From Pseudomonadales bacterium (GTDB lineage Bacteria > Pseudomonadota > Gammaproteobacteria > Pseudomonadales > Pseudohongiellaceae), in assembly GCA_022360535.1 (NCBI GenBank), contig JAKSCP010000008.1, forward strand, positions 1-6,361: 6,361 nt of DNA, given 5' to 3'. The number at the start of each line of letters is the position of its first letter. Positions within the stretch are counted from its first letter, which is position 1. The notes under the pieces are model-generated. The model did no database searches and was not told the origin of the DNA. It saw nothing but the letters and a program-made list of their open reading frames with translations. Shown here piece after piece: positions 1 through 5,461 of this stretch. Both the position numbers and the translations under genes were made by a program.

Positions 1-1454
1 AAAAACTACTCTTCCTCACTCATCGATGGCTGGGCATCTTTATGTGCCTGCTATTTGCGCTGTGGTTCGCCAGCGGCATTGTGATGATGTATGTGGAATA
101 CCCCGAGCTCACACGGGAAGAGCAGCTACAACATCTCCCTGCTCTCGATCTCGACTCCGTGAATCTCTCACCGCTTGAGGTAGCAGCCGGCCTGGGGGCT
201 GTTAATACCTATTCTTCCTTAAGCCTTTCTTCAGTTTTGGGTCGCCCTGCCTATCAATTCACTGCGCCGGGTGGTGCCGCACTGGTAGCCTTTGCTGACA
301 CTGGCGAAGCATTCGACGGGCTGGAAAAACAACAGGCTCTGGAAGCAGCAAGATTGTCGGGCTTTGGAGATGGCGCAACTGAGCCTGAACACACGGGGCT
401 GATCGAAGTGGATCAATGGACTGTAACAGCCTCTCTCGATTCCCATCGGCCTTTGCATAGAGTGGCCTTGGGAGACGAAGCTGGCACAGTGCTTTATCTG
501 TCCAGCTCCACTGGTCAGGTGGTGCGCGATACTCATCAAAGCGAGCGCTTCTGGAATTGGCTGGGATCGACGATTCACTGGATCTACCCGTACCAGTTAC
601 GACAACACAACTCTGTCTGGAGAGACCTGATTGTCTATCTGTCTCTGCTTGGGTTGTTCTCTATAGTCACGGGGACAATTATTGGGTTCATGCGACTGCG
701 CCCTTTTAAGAAGTATCGCGGCACCAGCATGAGTCCATACCGGGGATGGATGAAGTGGCATCACATCCTGGGATTGCTAACCGTAGTCTTTGTGACAACC
801 TTTATGTTCAGCGGACTAATGTCCATGGGCCCCTGGGGAATATTCGATGCACGCTCATCGGCGCAGCCTCAGATTGCCAGGTATGTAGGGCAATCTGTGC
901 TTCGCCTGGCCTCGCTACCAGCAGCACCTACTGCCAGCTCAGCCCTGTCAAACGAACCGATAAAAGAAGTGACCTGGCATTATATTGATAGTGAACCTTA
1001 TCTTGTTTCCCATTATGGCAATGGGGAACGTAGCGTTTCTTTCGATAGTGAGAGCGGCAACGATTCTATGCGCTTATTGGCCAGCATTGCTGAATCTGTA
1101 CCGAAGCTACTGCCCGAGAATCGCCTGGTCAGTATGGACCTGGTTCAGGATTACGACGACTACTACTATTCACGGCACAATCGATTCCGACCCTTGCCTG
1201 TGTATCGCGCCCGGTTTGATGATGATGAATCCACCTGGTATCACATTGACCTGGGCACAGGCCAGCCGGTAAACCGAGTGACAGATGCGAGCCGCAGAGA
1301 GAGATGGCTGTATTACGGTCTGCATAGTCTGGATTTTCAATTTCTCTGGCAGCAACGACCGTTGTGGGATGTTGTTGTGATTTTGCTTAGCCTGATTGGG
1401 ATCGGCTTTTCGCTCACGTCTGTTACCATCGCCTGGCGGTATTTAAAGAGCTAA
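1..1454 (+). CDS. PepSY-associated transmembrane protein (5' end missing)
   Basis: The frame is open to the left edge (first full codon at base 3), so the true start lies outside the window. The ATG at 42 is internal: the 13 codons before it encode a family-typical HRWLGIF stretch leading directly into the first membrane helix. Counting that ATG as residue 1, the visible protein has a helix at about 1-18, a PepSY-like periplasmic region, helices at about 194-217 and 241-262, a second soluble region, and a C-terminal helix at about 441-466 before TAA. Histidines lie beside the helices: in HRWLG, H179 (STIHW), H240/H241 (KWHH) and H428 (GLHSLDF). In related inner-membrane proteins such patterns are linked to haem binding or to reduction of ferric siderophores, often beside TonB-dependent receptors. 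The family is clear; the substrate and exact role are not. An acidic and aromatic run (DYDDYYYS, 370-377) is typical of the second soluble region. Confidence 0.9.
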   Translation, partial: KLLFLTHRWLGIFMCLLFALWFASGIVMMYVEYPELTREEQLQHLPALDLDSVNLSPLEVAAGLGAVNTYSSLSLSSVLGRPAYQFTAPGGAALVAFADTGEAFDGLEKQQALEAARLSGFGDGATEPEHTGLIEVDQWTVTASLDSHRPLHRVALGDEAGTVLYLSSSTGQVVRDTHQSERFWNWLGSTIHWIYPYQLRQHNSVWRDLIVYLSLLGLFSIVTGTIIGFMRLRPFKKYRGTSMSPYRGWMKWHHILGLLTVVFVTTFMFSGLMSMGPWGIFDARSSAQPQIARYVGQSVLRLASLPAAPTASSALSNEPIKEVTWHYIDSEPYLVSHYGNGERSVSFDSESGNDSMRLLASIAESVPKLLPENRLVSMDLVQDYDDYYYSRHNRFRPLPVYRARFDDDESTWYHIDLGTGQPVNRVTDASRRERWLYYGLHSLDFQFLWQQRPLWDVVVILLSLIGIGFSLTSVTIAWRYLKS

Positions 1455-1462
1455 AAGCTCTT
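1446..1462 (+). terminator. Weak hairpin at the end of the PepSY gene
   Basis: A 7 bp perfect inverted repeat (AAGAGCT / AGCTCTT) with a 3-base AAA loop overlaps the TAA stop codon. It is followed by CCTTTAG rather than a run of T, so it is a poor intrinsic terminator. It could still separate the PepSY transcript from the Pho-controlled promoter just downstream. The call is tentative. Confidence 0.25.
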
Positions 1463-1476
1463 CCTTTAGAATTCTC

Positions 1477-1516
1477 CTCTCATTCTCCTCCCACCCTCCT
1501 TTCATCACTCTGTCAT
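1477..1516 (+). promoter_or_regulatory. Pho box array: four PhoB half-sites at 11 bp spacing
   Basis: Four heptamers start exactly 11 bp apart: CTCTCAT (1477), CTCCCAC (1488), CTTTCAT (1499) and CTGTCAT (1510). The enterobacterial Pho box consensus is two CTGTCAT-type 7-mers separated by a 4 bp spacer, which gives the same 11 bp period. The proximal pair (1499-1516) matches 13 of 14 half-site positions. The distal pair (1477-1494) is weaker (6/7, then 5/7 allowing C or T at the last base). The array ends 59 bp before the phoD start codon, and a candidate -10 lies 10 bp downstream, the usual arrangement at PhoB-activated promoters. It therefore predicts activation of phoD under phosphate starvation. 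The region is pyrimidine-rich, so the distal pair may owe something to base composition. Confidence 0.72.
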
Positions 1517-1526
1517 TTTTATTGCC

Positions 1527-1532
1527 AATACT
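1527..1532 (+). promoter_or_regulatory. Candidate -10 element of the PhoB-dependent phoD promoter
   Basis: AATACT matches 4 of 6 positions of TATAAT and starts 10 bp after the proximal Pho box, which would take the place of the -35 element. Transcription would begin near 1538-1540 and leave a leader of about 37 bases with a GAGAG Shine-Dalgarno at 1565-1569. The hexamer alone is weak; the spacing is the main support. Confidence 0.4.
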
Positions 1533-1575
1533 GTCTGGCTTTAAGAACATGAGCACTTCTACACGAGAGTAGACG

Positions 1576-3261
1576 ATGAATATCCCTTTTCCGAGACGAA
1601 AATTCCTGAAAGCCGCACTGACCGCAGGCGCTGCATCCGGCCTCATGCTCTCCAGCTGGACTGCAAAAGTGCTTGCCGCCCTGGCGGACCCCGAGCGTAA
1701 CCGGGTTTTTAGTCATGGTGTTGCCAGCGGCGACCCGACCCACGACAGTGTTTTATTGTGGACCCGGGTTGTGGCCAATGGCAGTGCGAACGTGAGTTGG
1801 GAGCTGGCTAGTGACAGCGACTTTGGTCAGATAATCCAGCGAGGACAACACCCCACAAATTCAGGGTCTGATCACACGGTTAAGGTTGTGGTAGACAATC
1901 TGCAGGCAGGCCAGACTTACTACTATCGTTTCCTGTTTGATGGTGTGACGTCGGAACCAGGGCGCACGCGCACTTTGCCGAGTGGCCCACTTGCCCAATT
2001 AGGTATTGCAGTGGCCTCTTGTTCTAACTATCCATTTGGGTACTTCAATGCCTACGAAGCGATTGCTAATGATGAAGACATCGATTTCGTGGTCCACCTT
2101 GGCGACTACATCTATGAATATGGCGCATCAGGTTGGGGTGCGGAGGATGGCGCTGCACTTAATCGGGCGCATGCCCCTGCCCATGAGATCGTCAGCCTTG
2201 CCGACTATCGGGAACGTCACGGTCAGTACAAATCCGATTTAGGTTCGCGTCTTATGCACGCGGCCCATCCTCTAATCCCAACCTGGGACGACCATGAGTC
2301 CGCCAATAATCCCTGGCGCGGTGGCGCGGAGAACCATCAACCTGCAATCGAAGGCGACTGGTCAGAGCGCAGAGAAGCTTCGTTGCAGGCTTACTTCGAA
2401 TGGATGCCCGTTCGAGATCCGGCAAGCGGTGGCAGTCGCGATCGACTGTGGCGACATTTCTCGTTTGGCGATCTTGCCTCGATGACCACACTGGAAACAC
2501 GACACACTGGTCGCGGCTTGCAGGTGGAGTACGGAGAGCATCTGGCATCCATCAGCAACAACGCTGACCGCGACAGGTTCGTGAACGAAATTCTCGGTGA
2601 TCCCGCTCGCGATATGCTCTCTTCCGAAATGGAAGCTTTCCTGGAACAGAGCCTGCGACAATCAGTTTCACAATCCCAAACCTGGCGCATTATTGGAAAT
2701 CAAATTCCCATTGCGCGCACTCATGTGCCAGACGTTGGCAGCAGGCTGCAACGCGAAGTCGGCGGAGGCTACGACCCAGTCTCTGAGTCCCATGGACGGT
2801 TTTCCCGTCTGGGCGAACTGGATCTGCCGCTCTATCTTGATACCTGGGATGGCTATCCTGCGGCACGCGAACGCTTCTACGATCTCTGTCGCCGTGCAGG
2901 CGCCAGCGACTTGATTGTCATCACCGGCGATAGCCATGCATTTTGGGCTAACGAACTCTTTGACGATTCCAATCAACGCATGGGAGTGGAATTGGGCACT
3001 ACCGGCATCACCTCGCCTGGTGATTTCGAAAGCTATGGCCCGGAAGGAGCAGCCGCTTTTGATCGCCTGGTAGCCGAACACAATCGCGAGGTCGCCTGGA
3101 CCGATTGTACCCGTCGAGGCTTCGTCAAGCTGATGCTGACGCCAGATTCAGCACGGGCTGACTTTGTGATGGTGGATAATGTGCTTAGCCGAGACTTTCA
3201 ATCGTCGGTACTGCGCAGTGTGGACATAGTGAGAGACGGGGACAGTCTGGCCTTTGGCTGA
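1576..3261 (+). CDS. phoD: PhoD-family alkaline phosphatase, Tat-exported
   Basis: This is a predicted extracytoplasmic phosphatase releasing inorganic phosphate from phosphomonoesters or phosphodiesters; characterised PhoD enzymes use Fe3+ and Ca2+. Residues 6-12 (PRRKFLK) form a twin-arginine motif followed by a hydrophobic stretch to about residue 34, so the protein is probably exported folded by Tat. An N-terminal beta-sandwich PhoD domain covers about 43-135 (GVASGDPTHDSVLLWTR at 48-64). The metallophosphatase domain follows: ASCSNY with C149 (a cysteine at this place binds Fe3+ in studied PhoD), HLGDYIYEYG with D177, TWDDHESANN at 236-245, GNQIPIAR at 374-381, ITGDSHAFW at 449-457 and TTGITSPG at 475-482. 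The length of 561 aa is normal for a full-length enzyme. The usual LDTR motif reads LETR (306-309). GAGAG at 1565-1569 is a well-placed Shine-Dalgarno if read as GAGAG six bases before the ATG. The upstream Pho array supports phosphate-starvation control. Substrate range cannot be read from sequence. Confidence 0.93.
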   Translation: MNIPFPRRKFLKAALTAGAASGLMLSSWTAKVLAALADPERNRVFSHGVASGDPTHDSVLLWTRVVANGSANVSWELASDSDFGQIIQRGQHPTNSGSDHTVKVVVDNLQAGQTYYYRFLFDGVTSEPGRTRTLPSGPLAQLGIAVASCSNYPFGYFNAYEAIANDEDIDFVVHLGDYIYEYGASGWGAEDGAALNRAHAPAHEIVSLADYRERHGQYKSDLGSRLMHAAHPLIPTWDDHESANNPWRGGAENHQPAIEGDWSERREASLQAYFEWMPVRDPASGGSRDRLWRHFSFGDLASMTTLETRHTGRGLQVEYGEHLASISNNADRDRFVNEILGDPARDMLSSEMEAFLEQSLRQSVSQSQTWRIIGNQIPIARTHVPDVGSRLQREVGGGYDPVSESHGRFSRLGELDLPLYLDTWDGYPAARERFYDLCRRAGASDLIVITGDSHAFWANELFDDSNQRMGVELGTTGITSPGDFESYGPEGAAAFDRLVAEHNREVAWTDCTRRGFVKLMLTPDSARADFVMVDNVLSRDFQSSVLRSVDIVRDGDSLAFG

Positions 3262-3332
3262 AGACTCACGATGCAATAGATGGTAAAACTCTCCCAGGCC
3301 AAACAATAACAGCAACAATAGGAGAGCCTGCC

Positions 3333-4298
3333 ATGAGTAATCCGGTTTCCCGCATGACTGCCACCATCAAAAGACCCGCCGGGCTTTTGATCACACTGAC
3401 TGTTTCACTGATTTTCGCCACTACCAGTTTCGCCCAACCGGTTGCACGAGATTTTGTTGGAGTAACGGCCGGTTACTCTCTGTCGCCAAATATCACCTAC
3501 CACCGCGCTGGCGGCATGGATCTCAAACTGGATGTTTATCGTCCGCGGGGCAATGAATCTCCCAATCCCACACTGGTGTACATCCATGGCGGTGGCTGGA
3601 CTAATGGCAGTAAGGAAAGTTCAGCACTGACGTTCCTGCCCTATCTTGAGATGGGTTGGTCTGTCGTCAATGTGGCCTACCGACTGGCTGAAGTGGCCCA
3701 TGCACCGGCTGCAGTGGAGGACACACGCTGTGCTTTGAGATGGATTTATCGAAACGCTGAGCAGTATGGTTTCGATCGTGATGCGATTGTGGTCACTGGT
3801 AACTCCGCCGGCGGGCATCTGGCACTGACTACAGGCATGCTGCAGGAAGCCGATGGGTTGGACGCCCAATGTCCCGGAGACCGCATGCGTACCTGGAATA
3901 TTGGTCCCCGCAATACTGATCCGCTGCGGGTGGCAGGCATCATTAACTGGTATGGCATTACCGACGTACTCGATTTACTGGATACTGGTCCGGGCACTTC
4001 TGGTAACTTTACCGAGGCCTGGTTAGGCAGTGCGGAAAACAAGCGAAGCACTGCCGCGCGGGTTTCACCGATGAATATGATCAGATCAGATTTGCCACCG
4101 GTGCTAACTGTGCACGGCACCAACGACACGATCGTGCCTTATGATCATGGTGTGCGCCTGCACCGCGCGCTGGATGAAGCTGGCGTGCCGAATCAGCTCG
4201 TGACCGTCGATGGCGGTGGCCATGGCGGATTCAGCTATGATGAAATGAGCTACATCTACTCAGAAATTCGAGAATTTCTGGGACAACTGGCACTTTAG
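3333..4298 (+). CDS. Secreted alpha/beta hydrolase (esterase, BD-FAE/HSL-like)
   Basis: This is a predicted periplasmic or secreted carboxylic ester hydrolase of 321 aa. A Sec signal peptide covers about residues 1-34: basic K13/R14, a hydrophobic core at 17-30, and probable cleavage after TSFA. The mature fold shows HGGGW (85-89, oxyanion hole), GNSAGG (156-161) with nucleophile S158, D265 in HGTNDTIVP and H297 in GGGHGGF, so the catalytic triad is complete. The layout resembles esterases of the BD-FAE (feruloyl/acetyl-xylan esterase) and hormone-sensitive-lipase-like groups, but the substrate is unknown. The start is supported by AGGAGAG at 3320-3326, six bases before the ATG; an internal ATG at 3354 lacks a comparable site and would shorten the signal peptide. 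It lies 71 bp after phoD on the same strand with no clear terminator between, so co-transcription is likely but unproven. Confidence 0.87.
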   Translation: MSNPVSRMTATIKRPAGLLITLTVSLIFATTSFAQPVARDFVGVTAGYSLSPNITYHRAGGMDLKLDVYRPRGNESPNPTLVYIHGGGWTNGSKESSALTFLPYLEMGWSVVNVAYRLAEVAHAPAAVEDTRCALRWIYRNAEQYGFDRDAIVVTGNSAGGHLALTTGMLQEADGLDAQCPGDRMRTWNIGPRNTDPLRVAGIINWYGITDVLDLLDTGPGTSGNFTEAWLGSAENKRSTAARVSPMNMIRSDLPPVLTVHGTNDTIVPYDHGVRLHRALDEAGVPNQLVTVDGGGHGGFSYDEMSYIYSEIREFLGQLAL

Positions 4299-4328
4299 AG
4301 TTACTACTTAAGAATAACCGCCTAAAGT
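4292..4328. terminator. Inverted repeat between convergent genes, possible two-way terminator
   Basis: ACTTTAG at 4292-4298 and CTAAAGT at 4322-4328 are perfect 7 bp inverted arms, each containing the final Leu codon and TAG stop of one of the two convergent genes. An inner GTTA (4300-4303) / TAAC (4315-4318) pair extends the possible stem, leaving an 11-base loop. The stem is AT-rich with no strong T tract, so its efficiency as a terminator is doubtful. It is the only candidate in the 23 bp between these genes. Confidence 0.3.
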
Positions 4329-5344
4329 ATCTCACCTCTGGTAGACAGCTTGACCCGGTACAGACCGGTTCTTGCTGTCATGTAGAGTGTCGATCCGTCA
4401 TCACCCCAGGCCACATTGGCCGGTACTTCCGGCGGCTTGATCGTGCCAAGGTGATTGCCTTCCGGATCGAACACCCAGACACCACCGGGCCCGGTGGCGA
4501 AAATATTGCCGTTTACATCTATCTTCATACCGTCCGCCGCACCCGGCGCGTCCTGATCATTCACATCGAAGAATACGCGCTGGTTAGATAACTGGCCATC
4601 GTAGGCCACATCGTAGCTGTACCACACCTTGTTACTGCCATCGGAATTGGCAACATAGAGCGTGCTCCCATCCAGCGAAAGAGCGATGCCGTTGGGGCGT
4701 GATTGATTGCGCTCCAATAGTTGAACCTCGCCAGTGTCGGGATGGACACGATAGATACCATTGAACTGCAACTCCCTAAGCGGATCCTGTTCTTGCCCGG
4801 CGAGACCATAAGGTGGATCGGTAAAATACAGCCAACCGTTGGCATGCCAGACCGAGTCATTGGGACTATTGAGGCGACCATCGCCCCAGCGCTCTGCCAG
4901 GATGGTTCGGGAACCATCCGCTTCGATTCGGGAAACTACCCGGTTGCCATGTTCCATCAACAACAATCGGCCTTCACTGTCGATGGTCAAGCCATTGGAA
5001 CCCACCGAGTCATGGCCCGCATCACCCTCAAACACGGGTTGTAAATATGTACCCAGTCCATCGGCATCACTCCAGGTATGAATCGCATTGCTTCGTAAAT
5101 CACTGAAATACAGCTGATTGTTGCGCCGATCCCAGACAGGGCCTTCGGTGAAAGCAAAATCTCCAGCAAGTTTCTCAATAACGGCATCAGGAGGCACTAA
5201 CTCATCGAATGCCGGTGCCACACGATCAAAGCTGCCACTGTCAGAGGTCGAACCTCCGCCGGTAACGTCAGAGGATTCTCCGCCGCAGGATTGTAAGAAT
5301 GTGGAGACTAACAGGATAAGCAGATATCGATTGGACCATTTCAT
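4322..5344 (-). CDS. SMP-30/gluconolactonase-like beta-propeller lipoprotein
   Basis: This 340 aa protein belongs to the SMP-30/gluconolactonase/LRE six-bladed propeller family, whose members are Ca2+- or other divalent-metal-dependent lactonases or, in squid DFPase, phosphotriesterases. The start chosen is the ATG at 5344, preceded by GGGAGAG (5350-5356) at 5 bases. It gives a lipoprotein signal peptide with lipobox LQSC, lipidated at C20 and followed by Gly, which suggests outer-membrane sorting. A Gly/Ser-rich linker covers 21-38. The four expected metal ligands are present: E67 (TEGPVW), N162 (NSPND), N218 (RPNG) and D271 (ADGMK). Their spacing (95/56/53) is close to that recalled for DFPase. 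The frame continues upstream to an ATG at 5449, but that start lacks a signal peptide and would cover the divergent promoter region. The gene is convergent with the esterase and divergent from the amidohydrolase. Substrate unknown; a sugar-acid lactone is the conservative guess. Confidence 0.87.
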   Translation of the reverse strand: MKWSNRYLLILLVSTFLQSCGGESSDVTGGGSTSDSGSFDRVAPAFDELVPPDAVIEKLAGDFAFTEGPVWDRRNNQLYFSDLRSNAIHTWSDADGLGTYLQPVFEGDAGHDSVGSNGLTIDSEGRLLLMEHGNRVVSRIEADGSRTILAERWGDGRLNSPNDSVWHANGWLYFTDPPYGLAGQEQDPLRELQFNGIYRVHPDTGEVQLLERNQSRPNGIALSLDGSTLYVANSDGSNKVWYSYDVAYDGQLSNQRVFFDVNDQDAPGAADGMKIDVNGNIFATGPGGVWVFDPEGNHLGTIKPPEVPANVAWGDDGSTLYMTARTGLYRVKLSTRGEIL

Positions 5345-5349
5345 GGCTT

Positions 5350-5356
5350 CTCTCCC
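5350..5356 (-). promoter_or_regulatory. Shine-Dalgarno deciding the start of the SMP-30-like gene
   Basis: On the minus strand GGGAGAG lies 5 bases before the ATG at 5344. This ATG begins a textbook lipoprotein signal peptide, so site and signal together favour it over the in-frame ATG 105 bases upstream. Confidence 0.75.
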
Positions 5357-5390
5357 GGGAAACGCAAAGTGAAATGAAGGACTCGGGGAG

Positions 5391-5408
5391 TTCACACTGT
5401 ACTGTAAA
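5391..5408. promoter_or_regulatory. Imperfect dyad in the divergent intergenic region, possible operator
   Basis: The 18 bases read TTCACACTGTACTGTAAA, an imperfect palindrome with 12 of 18 positions symmetric (pattern TTnACAnT-nn-AnTGTnAA). It sits near the middle of the 117 bp between the two divergent start codons, where a regulator could affect both. It also contains a tandem ACTGT ACTGT. I cannot assign it to a known regulator family, and chance is not excluded. Confidence 0.3.
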
Positions 5409-5425
5409 TCTTCTCTCGCCCCAAT

Positions 5426-5431
5426 TATTAT
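5426..5431 (+). promoter_or_regulatory. Candidate -10 element for the amidohydrolase gene
   Basis: TATTAT matches 5 of 6 positions of the sigma-70 -10 consensus and lies 30 bp before the start codon. The -35 at 17 bp spacing would be TGTAAA (5403-5408), only 3 of 6, and it overlaps the right half of the dyad. If real, repressor or activator binding at the dyad would directly affect this promoter. No comparable promoter is clear on the minus strand. Confidence 0.3.
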
Positions 5432-5461
5432 CGTCTTACCCTCATCCAATGGAGTGCCCCC

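Noticed and set aside
42..1454. ATG at 42 as the true start of the PepSY protein
   Set aside because: The in-frame sequence before it encodes the conserved HRWLGIF lead into the first helix, so the gene continues beyond the left edge.
1531..1537. CTGTCTG as a fifth PhoB half-site
   Set aside because: It starts 21 bp after the last unit, one base out of the 11 bp phase, the intermediate position (1521) does not match, and it overlaps the proposed -10 region.
2252..3081. Open frames on the minus strand and in other frames across phoD
   Set aside because: They lie wholly inside a gene with clear PhoD motifs and have no recognisable domains or ribosome binding sites; they are shadows of its codon usage.
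4375..4401. CTGTCAT (4375) and CCGTCAT (4395) as another Pho box
   Set aside because: They start 20 bp apart, not a multiple of 11, and lie inside the 3' coding part of the SMP-30-like gene, far from any start codon.
4322..5449. Longer form of the SMP-30-like protein starting at 5449
   Set aside because: The extra 35 residues have no signal peptide features, push the lipobox inside the protein and cover the divergent promoter region. The ATG at 5344 has a strong Shine-Dalgarno and begins a complete lipoprotein signal.
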